Source: Granulicella aggregans (GTDB taxonomy: Bacteria > Acidobacteriota > Terriglobia > Terriglobales > Acidobacteriaceae). Taken from it: DNA of 64,000 nucleotides. The stretch spans positions 992,001 to 1,056,000 of the forward strand of contig NZ_JAGSYE010000001.1 of assembly GCF_025685565.1 (NCBI RefSeq), read 5' to 3'. The position numbers were made by a program, and so were the translations under genes. The notes under the pieces were generated by a model. The model did no database searches. It saw only the letters and a list, made by a program, of their open reading frames with translations, and was not told the DNA's origin. Positions 17,652 to 27,036 of this stretch are shown here, piece by piece (the first letter of the stretch is position 1; each line of letters begins with the position of its first letter).

Positions 17652-19435
17652 TAGTTGCCTCCTTTCGGCGTGTTGTCGTCAGGAGATGGCGGCGGAATGA
17701 GGGGTGGGCGGGTGGTTCCCTGGGACTGGCGCTGGGTCTCGATCTCGGAGACGAGCATGGCGGGGGCTACGGCGCTTACCGGGATCGAGCCGGACTCCGC
17801 GCCGCAGATGCCGTTGAAGATGTCCTGCTTGTCGTTGGTCGCGACGATTCGATTGAGCGCTGCCTGCGGGGTGCCGACGATGCTGACGCCTCGGACCAGC
17901 TCGTCCGGGCGGCCATCCACGTAGACGCGGTAGACGACGAGCGGAATGACCTGGAAGGCCTGCGGCGAACGGCGGGTGGTGACGGCGAAGCCGGAGGAGA
18001 TGTCCTCGAAGTAGAGGCCGTAGGGCTTGTTCTGCTTCTTCGCCTCGGCGATGAGCATCTTGCGGAGTTCGGCGTCGCTGACGGACTTGGTCGAGGTGAC
18101 GATGAGGTTGCCCTGCCTGCCAGTCGGCATATGCCCCGTCTCGGCGCGGCCGTGCCCGTTCGAGTTCGAGAAGCTGGCGATGGGCTGGCGCGACATCAGG
18201 AAGGTCTCGAGGACGCCGTTCTTGATGAGGTCGACACGACGGGCTGGCTGGCCTTCGTCGTCGAAGCTGTAGTGGCCGCTGAGCGGACGGCCCTCGAATT
18301 TTTCGAGGGTGGGGTCGTCGGAGACGGAGAGGAAGTCGGGAAGAATGGGCTTGCCGAGGAGCTTGGTGAAGGTCTGGCCCTCTTCGTCGCCGCGCTGGCG
18401 CTGGCCTTCGAGGCGGTGGCCGAGGACTTCATGAAAAAAGACGGCGGAGGCGCGGCCGCTGAGGATGGCGGGGCCGTCGAAGGGCTCGGTGATGGGGGCG
18501 TTGCGGAGGTCGACCAGGTTTTTGGCCATCGCATTCGTCTTGGCGATGAGGGCTTTCTGGTCGGGGAGGTTGCCGGTGGCGTCGGCCTCAAAGGTCTCGA
18601 CGCGGAAGAGGTCCATGCCGTCGGCGGCGCGAGTTCGGGCGACGACTATCAGGCGGGCGACGTGGTTGGGAGTGGAGACCTCCTGGCCTTCGGAGGAGAC
18701 GAAGTAGTCGGTCTCGGTGGAGGCCTGGAGGCCGACGGTGTTGTAGTAGATGTCGGGGTATTGCTTGAAGAGGCCGGAGAGCTCGCGGAGGCGCTGCTCC
18801 CAGGCGGCCTTGTCGACTTTGAGAGCGTCGGCTGCGGGGAGGAGCTTTTGTGCGGGCTGCTCGGCGGAGAAGTCTGCGGACGCGTCTTCTTCTTTGGCTC
18901 GGACCTGCTGCTCGGTCTTGACTTTGAGGTAGCCGTCGAGGGCGCGGGCGTATCCGCGGTCGGTGGCGAACCAGAGGCTGCGGGCAAGCGCGGCTCGGTC
19001 GTCGGTCAGAGGCAGGGCCATGGTAGTGAGGGCGGAGTTGCGGTGGTCGCCGTGGGTGTTGTCCTGCGCCGGGGTGCCGAGGCGCACCTGGACGTCGGCG
19101 ACGCGGCGATGGAACTGATTCGAGGCGGTGATGGCGCCGTACTGGGCGGAGATGTCGATGTTGGAGGCGTCGGAGACGGCGTAGCTGAGGAAGTAGGGCT
19201 TGGGCGTCGCGTTGTCAGATCCGCTGGCGGGCTGGTTGCCGAGTTCGGACATGGCGCGCTTCAACTCGGCCTGCATGGCCTGGACGAGCACGGGCGGCGG
19301 TGTGGGGCGCGGGAGCTTCGGTTCGGCTTCGGCGTCAGCCGCAGGGCGCGGGGCGGCGGAGAGGTGAGTTGCGAAGGGAGAGGTGAGGGATAGACCGAGG
19401 AAGATGCTTGTTGCCAGCCAATGCTGCTTGTTCAA
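17651..19435 (-). CDS. Exported TldD-type metallopeptidase
   Basis: TldD/PmbA-family zinc peptidase. The motif HEVLGHRLEG gives HExxxH (H335, E336, H340 from the TTG start), and SNGHGRAETGHMPTGR is the typical downstream glycine-rich region. The frame is open to an ATG at 19558, but the segment before 19435 looks non-coding. The TTG at 19435 follows GGAG by 8 bases and gives a clean signal peptide (NKQHWLATSIFLGLSLTSP ... LSAA). Known E. coli TldD/TldE are cytosolic, so export of this pair is unusual. The stop overlaps the TldE-type start (TAATG), which gives equimolar coupled expression. The substrate is unknown. Confidence 0.88.
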   Translation of the reverse strand: MNKQHWLATSIFLGLSLTSPFATHLSAAPRPAADAEAEPKLPRPTPPPVLVQAMQAELKRAMSELGNQPASGSDNATPKPYFLSYAVSDASNIDISAQYGAITASNQFHRRVADVQVRLGTPAQDNTHGDHRNSALTTMALPLTDDRAALARSLWFATDRGYARALDGYLKVKTEQQVRAKEEDASADFSAEQPAQKLLPAADALKVDKAAWEQRLRELSGLFKQYPDIYYNTVGLQASTETDYFVSSEGQEVSTPNHVARLIVVARTRAADGMDLFRVETFEADATGNLPDQKALIAKTNAMAKNLVDLRNAPITEPFDGPAILSGRASAVFFHEVLGHRLEGQRQRGDEEGQTFTKLLGKPILPDFLSVSDDPTLEKFEGRPLSGHYSFDDEGQPARRVDLIKNGVLETFLMSRQPIASFSNSNGHGRAETGHMPTGRQGNLIVTSTKSVSDAELRKMLIAEAKKQNKPYGLYFEDISSGFAVTTRRSPQAFQVIPLVVYRVYVDGRPDELVRGVSIVGTPQAALNRIVATNDKQDIFNGICGAESGSIPVSAVAPAMLVSEIETQRQSQGTTRPPLIPPPSPDDNTPKGGN

Positions 19436-19606
19436 AATGAAGACTCCGCGCTGAACCTGTGTTGAGAGTGAGTGTAACGAATTGATGAAGGGTGGGCCAT
19501 CCACCGTCAGGGTCATCCAATCGCCATGCCGCATCGGGACGGTCGGACTTTGATCCATGACGCGCTGTATCTTGGGTTTGACTCATGATTGAGGGATCTG
19601 TCGCCT

Positions 19607-20905
19607 ATGAACTTCCGCTGGGTTTTGATGGTGCTTGTCTGCGCGAGCTTCTTGTTGGTTGTGCCTCGGATGAAGGCGCAGGGTACGGTGACGCAGGCAC
19701 TGCAGGGCGATGCGGCGTATAGGTTGCCGCCGGCGAAGCTGAAGGTGGCTATTGAACTAAACCGGAAGCGGACGGTGCTTGAGTTTGCTGATATGGGATG
19801 GACGATTGCGCAGATGGTGCTGCTACTGGCGCTGGGTGTGTCGGCGTGGATGAGACGGGCGGCGGTGCGGTTGAGCCGGTATCGCTGGGTGCAGGGATTT
19901 GCCTTCTACTTCTTCTTTCTCGCGATTACTTCGCTGTTGAGTCTGCCGCTGGAGGTCTATGGGCATCATGTGTCGCTGGAGTATGGGCAGTCGGTGCAGC
20001 AGTGGAGGAGCTGGTTTGGCGACAAAGGGAAGAGTTTCCTGTTGAGCTACGTGATCGGCGGCCTTTTGGTGATGCTGCTGTTCTTCTGCATCCGGAGATC
20101 GGCGAAGCGGTGGTGGTTCTGGTTCTGGATTCCGACGATGGCGGCGGTCGTTTTTGGAGTGTTTCTCTCGCCGATCCTGATCGATCCGATCTTCAACAAG
20201 TTCGAGCCTTTACAGGCATCGAACCCGGCGCTCGTCGCTCGGCTGGAGCAGGTGGTGGCTCGGGGAGGGATCGTGATTCCGCCGGAGCGGATGTTCCTGA
20301 TGCGGGCCAGCGAGAAGGTGACGGGGCTGAATGCTTATGTGACGGGGATTGGGGCGTCGAAGCGGGTGGTGGTTTGGGACACGTCGATCGCAAAGGCTAC
20401 GCCGGATGAGATCAGCTATATCTTCGGGCACGAGATGGGGCACTATGTGCTGAACCACATCTACAAGGGGATTGCTGCGGCGGCGGTAGGGCTGCTGGCG
20501 ATGTTCTTTGTTGGGTATCACTGCGTGCGGTGGCTGATTGCGCGCTACGGGTCAGCGTGGGGGATCTCCGGGCAGGAGGACTGGGCGGCGTTTGTGGTGG
20601 TGATGCTGGTGTTTTCGGTGCTGAGTTTCCTTGGGGAGCCGATTGGGAACGGCTTCAGCCGGATGCAGGAGCATGAGGCGGATGTCTATGGGCAGGAGGC
20701 GATCCATGGGATCGTGGCTGACCCGCAGGCGGTGGCGCAGCATTCGTTTCAGGTGCTGGGGGAGGAGTCGCTGGATGATCCGACGCCGCATCCGCTGGTT
20801 GAGTTCTGGACGTTCAGCCATCCTCCGATTGCGGAGCGGGCGCGGTTTGCGGCGGGGTATGATCCGTGGGCGGCGGGAAGTAAGCCGAAGTATTTTGGGA
20901 GATAG
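19607..20905 (+). CDS. M48 family (Ste24-like) membrane zinc metallopeptidase
   Basis: Integral-membrane peptidase of the Ste24/CAAX-protease-like M48 family. A signal or first membrane segment lies at residues 5-20, and further membrane segments near 60-80, 95-115, 150-170 and 180-200 precede the catalytic motif FGHEMGHYVLNH (H275, E276, H279). Two more hydrophobic segments follow, then EHEADVYG, which supplies the third zinc ligand. ATG 19607 is preferred over an in-frame TTG at 19589 because it sits after GAGGGAT and begins the signal sequence. It is divergent from the TldD-type gene. A role in membrane or signal-peptide fragment turnover is a family-level inference. Confidence 0.9.
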   Translation: MNFRWVLMVLVCASFLLVVPRMKAQGTVTQALQGDAAYRLPPAKLKVAIELNRKRTVLEFADMGWTIAQMVLLLALGVSAWMRRAAVRLSRYRWVQGFAFYFFFLAITSLLSLPLEVYGHHVSLEYGQSVQQWRSWFGDKGKSFLLSYVIGGLLVMLLFFCIRRSAKRWWFWFWIPTMAAVVFGVFLSPILIDPIFNKFEPLQASNPALVARLEQVVARGGIVIPPERMFLMRASEKVTGLNAYVTGIGASKRVVVWDTSIAKATPDEISYIFGHEMGHYVLNHIYKGIAAAAVGLLAMFFVGYHCVRWLIARYGSAWGISGQEDWAAFVVVMLVFSVLSFLGEPIGNGFSRMQEHEADVYGQEAIHGIVADPQAVAQHSFQVLGEESLDDPTPHPLVEFWTFSHPPIAERARFAAGYDPWAAGSKPKYFGR

Positions 20906-21064
20906 TGCGATCCCACGTCTGGCGATGAGACCGCCAGATATGGGGCACCCGGTTTTGGTGGGTTGGGAAACGAAATGCGGGGGTCTCTCCACTACGCTTC
21001 GCTCCGGTCGAGATGACGGGGTTTATCCAGGGGGTATCGAGGTTCTTAGGGGTAGGATTCTTTT
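20906..21064 (+). repeat. A and B repeats between the M48 and HIT genes
   Basis: An A copy at 20909-20951 (inner arms TCTGGCG/CGCCAGA) and a B copy at 20971-21018, both in + orientation, occupy most of the gap. Confidence 0.8.
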
Positions 21065-21418
21065 ATGGCCGAACAGAGTTCAGAGTGTCTTTTCTGCAAG
21101 ATCGTCTATGGGGTGATCCCGGCGAAGCGGGTGTATGAGGATGCGTTGAGCCTCGCGTTTGCGGACATTCATCCGCAGGCTCCGACGCATTTGCTGATTA
21201 TTCCCAAGGAGCACCTGACTTCGCTGGCTCATGCGGCTAAGGACCATGCTGCGCTACTGGGGCACCTGATGTTTGTCGCGGCGGAGCTGGCTCGGAAGTA
21301 TGGGTTGAAGAAGGGGTATCGGCTGGTGGTGAATACGGGGGATGATGGCGGGCAGACGGTGCATCATCTGCATGTGCACCTGTTGGGTGGACGGGCGATG
21401 CACTGGCCTCCGGGGTAG
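21065..21418 (+). CDS. HIT family protein (histidine triad nucleotide hydrolase)
   Basis: Small cytosolic HINT-branch protein of 117 aa. It opens with CLFCKIVYGVIPAKRVYED, and the histidine triad HHLHVHLLGG near the C-terminus binds the nucleotide phosphate. Cysteines near the N-terminus (CLFC) are usual for this branch. Family members hydrolyse purine nucleoside phosphoramidates. TAGGAT at 21053-21058 could be either a -10 giving a leaderless message or an AGGA ribosome site 7 bases from the ATG. Confidence 0.92.
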   Translation: MAEQSSECLFCKIVYGVIPAKRVYEDALSLAFADIHPQAPTHLLIIPKEHLTSLAHAAKDHAALLGHLMFVAAELARKYGLKKGYRLVVNTGDDGGQTVHHLHVHLLGGRAMHWPPG

Positions 21419-21594
21419 TTCGTGGCGGATCCACCCATGGCCAAAGGCGAGCCATGGATGGGGCACCTGAGCCGTGCGGCTACAAGGGCCCATGCGGGGG
21501 TCTCTCCACTGCGCATTGCGATGAGGCTGCAATGCTTCGGTCGAGATGACGGGTTTTTGAGGGTAAAAGTGCGAAGGCTAGGTGCAGGGCTGAT
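21419..21594 (+). repeat. A and B repeats in a convergent gap
   Basis: An A copy at 21425-21468 (inner arms CCATGGC/GCCATGG) and a B copy at 21491-21551 whose inner stem is GCATTGC/GCAATGC around GATGAG. Both are in + orientation, between the convergent HIT and RDD genes. Confidence 0.8.
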
Positions 21595-23130
21595 TTAGTA
21601 GTGGCGCTGGTACATGCGGGAGAGGCGGTCGTGCCAGCCTAATCCTTCGCCGTCGAACCAGGCCCAGGCGAAGCCTAGACCCAGGGGAAGGGCGGCTACG
21701 ATGACCGCGAAGGTGCGGCGGCGCATCTGGGAGCGGGTCGGGTTCTCGTCTTCGAAGGTGCAGAGGCCGATGCGGGCGTAGCGCATGCCGGGCGTGGCTT
21801 CGGAGAAGGTGAAGAAGAGCAGGTTGTAGAGGGCGTAAAAGACGGTCAGGGTCGCGACGCCGATGGCGGCTGCGGTGATGCCGGTGGGAAGGACGTTGGC
21901 CCACAGCGCGAAGACGGTGAGGCCCACGAGGAAGGTGGCGCTGACGGCGCAGAGGTCGACGATGCCGGCCATGAGGCGCAGGTTGAGGGGCGCCACCTGC
22001 ATCGGCGGCAGGATTTTGGGCTCTGGTTCTACGGATACGTGAATGACCGGCGGAGCGTCGAGCAGGATGGAGGCCCAGGTAGGCGCGGCGGCTTCGGGCT
22101 CGACGGCAGGCGCGGTGGAGATGAGGGATGGTTCGACCTCGAAGATGCGGAGCTGGGCGGAGGCCGCGGCCTCCGCTTCGTCGCGGAGTGGGCCTTCGGC
22201 GATGCGAGGGCGGGCCTTGCGGGCGGCGATCAGCTGGCGCGGGAACTCGATGAGATTTGCCGGGATGGGGACCGGGGGGCCGGAGGCTTCTTCGAATACC
22301 GGGGCCTGACGGAACTCGATCTCCTCGTCGAGAGCGTAGCTCTCGTCGGGATCGATCGGGTTCAAGGTCGGGTGGCTCGGCATATCGCTCCTGTGGAGGC
22401 CGCCAGGATTCGGTTGGCGGGCTCCGAGGTCTTCATAGAGCCTCACGGTGAGATCGGCGGGGGACACTACCGCCCGGCGAGGGGCAGCCGGGGCGCGGTG
22501 GACGGGCTCGCGATAGACGACGGGCTCGGGAATAAATTCTTCGACGAAAGCCTGCTCAGGTAGAGGGCGGGCGAAGAAATCATTGCTTTCGGCTGCGCGG
22601 CTGGTGGCTGCGTGTGTCTGCTGCTGGTATGGCTCCGGCTGGCTCTCCGGTTGGGGCGTCTGGGTCTCCGTCTGGGGATAGTCGAACTGCGTCCGGCTCA
22701 CTTGCTGTATCGGCGCGGGATTCCAGTTCTCCAGTTCGTCAAGGAGCTGCTGCTGTGCAAAAGCGACGGCCTGGGCGCTGCGGGCGGCGACGTGGGCCGC
22801 GGCTTCGGCTTCCTGGGCGGCCAGGTTGGCCTGCTCGATGGCGCGTTCTGCTTCGGCGGCGAGGAAGTCGCGATAGCTCTGCGACTGCGCGTAGCGCTCG
22901 GCGACGGCGGCGGCGATGGAGTTGGATTTTTTGCGAGTGGGCTTCGGGGTGGACTCGGTAACCAGTGCCGGGCCGGTCTGACGGTTGCGGCGGGAGCGGT
23001 GGGCGGCGAGGCGTTCGGCGACCTGCAACTTCAGATCTGAGCTTGAAGCTGCGACACCAGCCGGTTCAGAACCCTGGACGGGGAAGTCGAACTCGTCTGA
23101 TTGGAGTTCCGCAGACCTCATTGTGTTCAA
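21595..23130 (-). CDS. RDD family membrane protein with long disordered N-terminus (511 aa)
   Basis: The C-terminal region of about 130 residues is an RDD domain (LRLMAGIVDLCAVSATF, then ATPGMRYARIGL) with about three membrane segments. The RDD Arg-Asp pair appears as MAGIVDL-type spacing rather than a perfect RDD. The first 380 residues are low-complexity, rich in Ala, Glu, Gln and Pro, and probably cytosolic and disordered, with an Ala/Glu coiled stretch near 75-130. RDD proteins are poorly understood; some act in ion homeostasis. The gene is divergent from lptD across only 45 bases, so their promoters overlap. Confidence 0.8.
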   Translation of the reverse strand: MNTMRSAELQSDEFDFPVQGSEPAGVAASSSDLKLQVAERLAAHRSRRNRQTGPALVTESTPKPTRKKSNSIAAAVAERYAQSQSYRDFLAAEAERAIEQANLAAQEAEAAAHVAARSAQAVAFAQQQLLDELENWNPAPIQQVSRTQFDYPQTETQTPQPESQPEPYQQQTHAATSRAAESNDFFARPLPEQAFVEEFIPEPVVYREPVHRAPAAPRRAVVSPADLTVRLYEDLGARQPNPGGLHRSDMPSHPTLNPIDPDESYALDEEIEFRQAPVFEEASGPPVPIPANLIEFPRQLIAARKARPRIAEGPLRDEAEAAASAQLRIFEVEPSLISTAPAVEPEAAAPTWASILLDAPPVIHVSVEPEPKILPPMQVAPLNLRLMAGIVDLCAVSATFLVGLTVFALWANVLPTGITAAAIGVATLTVFYALYNLLFFTFSEATPGMRYARIGLCTFEDENPTRSQMRRRTFAVIVAALPLGLGFAWAWFDGEGLGWHDRLSRMYQRHY

Positions 23131-23175
23131 TTGCCAACTCCGGTTTCCAGTGAAATCAATTAGCCTCTAAAGCAG

Positions 23176-25869
23176 ATGGACTTCAGTAAGAGATCTCTGC
23201 GCGGCTATGCACTCTTCATAAGTATCACCCTGTTCGCGGTGAATTCTGAACTGCTGATGGGGCAGCAGTTGGCGAGTTCGTTACCCCCTGGTGCGGGTGT
23301 GGATGCGCTGGTTGCGCCGGGGACTAGCTCCAGCCAGATTCCGGCGGGTCCCACTCATCCCGATACGACCGCGACGAATGGGACACAGGATATCGGAGCA
23401 CAGGATGGGGACGGTTCGTTGCCTTTTCCGGCTGCGGTGGTGGTGCAGGGTAAGGATCGCGGAACGCCGGTAAAGATCGAGTCGACCAATCCGCAGACGC
23501 GGGTGGGGTCGCTTTATACGCTGGACAAGGACGTGGTGATTACCTATGGCGACCGGATCATCCAGGCCGACCACGTCGAGTATGACTCGGACACCGGGGA
23601 TGTGACGGCGACGGGGCACCTGGTGGTGAGCGGGGGACCGAAGCATGAGGAGATCCATGCGAGCCATGGGACCTTCAACACGCAGACCGAGACGGGGACG
23701 TTTTACGACGTGACAGGATCGATCGGGCTGCGGCTCGCTCCGGGGCGGCCGCGAGTGAATACCGTGGTCTCCGGCCTCGCAGCGGCCAATCCGACGCGCG
23801 CGGTGTATGACAATGGCAACCCGTTTCTGTTTACGGGGCGGATCGTGGTGAAGAAGGGCCCGGACGAGTACGATGTTATCGATGGCAGTGTGACGTCGTG
23901 CCAGTTGCCGAAGCCGGACTGGCTGTTGACGGGGGGATTGTTCTCCCTCGATGGGGACACGGCGAAGGCCAAGAATACGATCTTTCACCTGCTGAATGTG
24001 CCGCTGCTGTATCTGCCGTATGTGACGCATCCGGTGGACCCGAACCACAGGCAGAGCGGGCTGCTGATTCCTTCGGTGGGACTGTTTTCGTCGACGAAGG
24101 GGAATTCGGTTGGAGAGCAGGTTTATTTTGCGCTCAACCGGAGCATGGATCTGACGCTGGGGTCGGTGTATTACTCGCTGCGCGGGTTTTCGGAGTCAGG
24201 GAGCTTTCGGTACCGAGGGCTGAGGCAGAACTTTGTTACCGGCCGATTCAGCGCGCTGCAGGACCGGGGATATACGCCTACGGGCGGAGTTTATACGAAC
24301 CAGGGTGGCGAGGATTTTGTGGTGAAGGCGCGGTATGACCTGGCACCTGCGCAGGGAGAGACGCCGAATGCGAGGCTGGTGGCGGATGTGGAGTATCTGA
24401 GCTCCTATGTGTATCGCGAGGCGTTTACGGAGAACTTCAACCAGGCGGTTTCGACGGACATTTTATCGACGCTCTATGGGGTGAAGAACTTCGATGGATA
24501 CTCGGCGTCGCTGCGGGCGGACAGATACGAGGGGTTGAAGCCGCTGGCGCAGACGCAGGCCCAGGTAGCCGCGGGCGATCCGGTGCAGAACTCGCAACTG
24601 ACGATCTTTCATATCCCGGAACTGATGTTCACGTCGGTCGACCACCGGCTGGGAGCGACGCCGTTTTTGTGGAGCATGGACAGCTCGGTAGGCGGGTTAA
24701 AGCGGACGCAGCCGCTGTTTACCACGGGCGGCGTGGGGCGGTTCGACGTGCATCCGGAGATCGCGGTTCCGTTCTCGTTTGAAGGCGTGCATGTGCGGGC
24801 GGCGGTGGGTGTGCGGGAGACGGTGTACACGAAGAGCCGGCAGACGAATGGAGTGGCGCAGGGAGCGATGGCGGAGTCCTCTTCGAGCCTGAACCGGACG
24901 GACGTGGAGGCGGAGGTGGACATTCGCGGACCGGTGCTGGAGCGGACGTTCGATTCGCCGCTGCTGGAGCGGGTGTTTGGCAGCGAGGTGAAGCATACGA
25001 TCGAACCGAGCGCGACTTACCGGTTTGTGGGGGGGATCAACGATTTTTCACATATTCTGCGGTTCGATGATGTGGATGTGGCTTCGAACACGAACGACCT
25101 GGAGTATGGGGTGACGCAACGGCTGTTCCTGCATCCGAAGAAGCCGCGGCCTTGCAAGCTCGCGGAGATGGCGGACAGCACGGATGCGGACGATGCTCCG
25201 GATGACGAGCCGAATGGGAAGCCTGCGCCGCCAAAGTGCAGCACGCGGGAGTTTTTCAGCTGGCGGGTGGGGCAGAAGGCGTTCTTCAACCAGAGTTTTG
25301 GCGGGGCGCTGCAGAACGGGCGACGAAACATTCTGGATACGACGCTGAATTTTTCGGGCATCGCGTTTCTGACCGGGCCGAGGAGCGTCTCGCCGGTGAT
25401 CTCGAGGCTGCGGGTGCGGCCCAACGAGGTCTTCGACCTGGAGTGGAACTTCGACTACGACACGGTGCAGGGGCGATTTACGAGCAATAACGTGTTTGCG
25501 GACGCGCACCGGGGCAATCTGTTTGGCGGGTTCAGCTACGCGAAGCTGAACGCGCCGGGACGATTTGAGACGGACGGTCTGCCTTCGGCGACGACGGACT
25601 TCAACCAGTTGCGGGTGCTGCTGGGTTATGGCATGCCAACGAAGGAAGGGCTGAGCGTGGCGGCGAACGCAGGCATCGATGCGAAGCTGGGGTCGCTGCA
25701 GTATGGGTCGCTGGAGACTTCGTACAACTGGAACTGCTGTGGGCTCAGCGTGGAGTATAGGAAGTATGAGCTGGGATCGGTGAGAAACGAGAACGCGTAC
25801 CGGTTTAATTTCACGCTGGCGAATATTGGGACTGCGGGAAATTTGAGGCGGGCGGAGAGGTTGTTTTAG
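23176..25869 (+). CDS. lptD: LPS-assembly protein LptD
   Basis: Outer-membrane beta-barrel that inserts lipopolysaccharide. A signal-like hydrophobic segment lies near residues 10-25. The OstA/LptA-like periplasmic domain is at about 110-200 (VVITYGDRIIQADHVEYD, GHLVVSGG). A long beta-rich barrel follows and the protein ends in a beta-strand. The adjacent Cys pair C854-C855 (NWNCCGL) matches the CysCys that forms inter-domain disulfides in E. coli LptD, and a Cys near residue 240 (TSCQLP) could be a partner. At 897 aa it is longer than E. coli LptD (784). The next two genes encode a DsbA-like and a SurA-like protein, the factors LptD needs in E. coli. Confidence 0.92.
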   Translation: MDFSKRSLRGYALFISITLFAVNSELLMGQQLASSLPPGAGVDALVAPGTSSSQIPAGPTHPDTTATNGTQDIGAQDGDGSLPFPAAVVVQGKDRGTPVKIESTNPQTRVGSLYTLDKDVVITYGDRIIQADHVEYDSDTGDVTATGHLVVSGGPKHEEIHASHGTFNTQTETGTFYDVTGSIGLRLAPGRPRVNTVVSGLAAANPTRAVYDNGNPFLFTGRIVVKKGPDEYDVIDGSVTSCQLPKPDWLLTGGLFSLDGDTAKAKNTIFHLLNVPLLYLPYVTHPVDPNHRQSGLLIPSVGLFSSTKGNSVGEQVYFALNRSMDLTLGSVYYSLRGFSESGSFRYRGLRQNFVTGRFSALQDRGYTPTGGVYTNQGGEDFVVKARYDLAPAQGETPNARLVADVEYLSSYVYREAFTENFNQAVSTDILSTLYGVKNFDGYSASLRADRYEGLKPLAQTQAQVAAGDPVQNSQLTIFHIPELMFTSVDHRLGATPFLWSMDSSVGGLKRTQPLFTTGGVGRFDVHPEIAVPFSFEGVHVRAAVGVRETVYTKSRQTNGVAQGAMAESSSSLNRTDVEAEVDIRGPVLERTFDSPLLERVFGSEVKHTIEPSATYRFVGGINDFSHILRFDDVDVASNTNDLEYGVTQRLFLHPKKPRPCKLAEMADSTDADDAPDDEPNGKPAPPKCSTREFFSWRVGQKAFFNQSFGGALQNGRRNILDTTLNFSGIAFLTGPRSVSPVISRLRVRPNEVFDLEWNFDYDTVQGRFTSNNVFADAHRGNLFGGFSYAKLNAPGRFETDGLPSATTDFNQLRVLLGYGMPTKEGLSVAANAGIDAKLGSLQYGSLETSYNWNCCGLSVEYRKYELGSVRNENAYRFNFTLANIGTAGNLRRAERLF

Positions 25870-26029
25870 GGGACGGTTTACGTCCCACCCATCGCAAAGA
25901 ACGCGATGGATGGGGCACCCGAACGTTGGTGGCTGCTTGAGACAAAGGCGAAATGCGGGGGGTTCTTCGCTGCGCTCAGAATGACGGTGGCAGGGGGCGG
26001 TGGTAGGGTGGCCTGCGTCGTCAGCGTGA
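25870..26029 (+). repeat. A and B repeats downstream of lptD
   Basis: An A copy at 25881-25921 (inner arms CCATCGC/GCGATGG) starts 12 bases after the lptD stop. A short-form B copy lies at 25949-25987. Both are in + orientation. Confidence 0.8.
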
Positions 26030-26035
26030 GATAAT
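26030..26035 (+). promoter_or_regulatory. -10-like GATAAT next to the GTG start of the DsbA-like gene
   Basis: GATAAT ends 9 bases before the GTG at 26045. No Shine-Dalgarno sequence is visible in between, so the transcript may be leaderless or nearly so. Confidence 0.3.
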
Positions 26036-26044
26036 CGGGCTATT

Positions 26045-27010
26045 GTGTCGATTGTGGGAAAACCGTACTTTTCTTTATCGTTCCTGATTGCGCTTGCCGC
26101 TGCGGGATGCCATGCGCAGCCGCCGGCGAAGGCTTCTGTTGACGGGTCGATCTCTCCTGAACTGTCGCGGCGCGTCGAGGTGATGATCCGGACGCGGCTG
26201 GATGTTCCGGCGAACTACGAGTTCCATATCGAATCGCTGAGCAAGAGCGATATTCCTGGATACGACACCTTGACGGTGGACTTTAGCACCGAGGGCAAGA
26301 GCAGCCGGCCGATTCCGTTCCTGCTCTCGAAGGATGGCAAGACGCTGGCGCAGTTTTCGAAGTTCGATATCAGCAAGGACCTGCGGACTTCGGTGTCGGG
26401 AGTGGATCGTCCGGCGCGGGGTGGGGCGGCAGATGCGCCGGTGCTGATCGTGGGGTTCGATGACCTGGAGTGCCCGTTCTGCGCGCGGATGAATGCGCAG
26501 TTGTTTCCGGCGATTCTTGACCGTTACAAGGACCAGGTGAGGATTGTGTACCGGGACTTCCCGCTCGATCAGCATCCCTGGGCGTTGCGCGCGGCGGTGG
26601 ATACGAACTGCGTGGGAGCCCAAAGCGGGACGGGGTACTGGAACCTGGTGGACTATATCCACGCTCATGCGGATGAGATTGGCGGCACCGAGAAGACGGT
26701 GGCGAAGGCCAACGAGATGCTCGACAAGCTGGCGACGGAAGAAGGTAAGAAACAGAAGATCGATGAGGCCGCGCTTTCTGCGTGTCTCGCGAAGCAGGAT
26801 ACGACGGGCATCAAGGCTTCGATGAAGGATGCGGAGGCGCTGGGCGTTTCAGCGACACCCGCGCTGTTTATCAACGGGGAGAAGATTGAGGGCGCGCAGC
26901 CGCTCGAGTATGTGTACCGGATGATTGACGGTGCTCTGGTGGCCGCCGGGAAGACGCCTCCGCCCGCACCGGTAACTTCGGCTGCGCCAGCGGCGAAGCA
27001 AGGGAATTAG
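26045..27010 (+). CDS. DsbA-like thioredoxin-fold lipoprotein (321 aa)
   Basis: Periplasmic thiol oxidoreductase. The N-terminus (about residues 8-20) is hydrophobic and ends AAAGCHAQ, a plausible lipobox. Residues about 30-115 form a separate domain. From about 125 a DsbA/Thioredoxin_4 fold begins with DLECPFCARMN (C143, C146) and continues to the cis-Pro-like ATPALFINGEKIEGAQP. The CPFC active site is typical of oxidases related to DsbA/BdbD. The start is GTG. The gene is followed after 26 bases by a SurA-like PPIase and preceded by lptD, so a role in oxidising and folding outer-membrane proteins is a reasonable inference. Confidence 0.88.
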   Translation: MSIVGKPYFSLSFLIALAAAGCHAQPPAKASVDGSISPELSRRVEVMIRTRLDVPANYEFHIESLSKSDIPGYDTLTVDFSTEGKSSRPIPFLLSKDGKTLAQFSKFDISKDLRTSVSGVDRPARGGAADAPVLIVGFDDLECPFCARMNAQLFPAILDRYKDQVRIVYRDFPLDQHPWALRAAVDTNCVGAQSGTGYWNLVDYIHAHADEIGGTEKTVAKANEMLDKLATEEGKKQKIDEAALSACLAKQDTTGIKASMKDAEALGVSATPALFINGEKIEGAQPLEYVYRMIDGALVAAGKTPPPAPVTSAAPAAKQGN

Positions 27011-27036
27011 CGCAGGACGCGCTTGGAAAGATTCGA

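Noticed and set aside
18131..19393. 420-codon + strand frame over the TldD-type gene
   Set aside because: Antisense shadow of a gene with HExxxH and family motifs.
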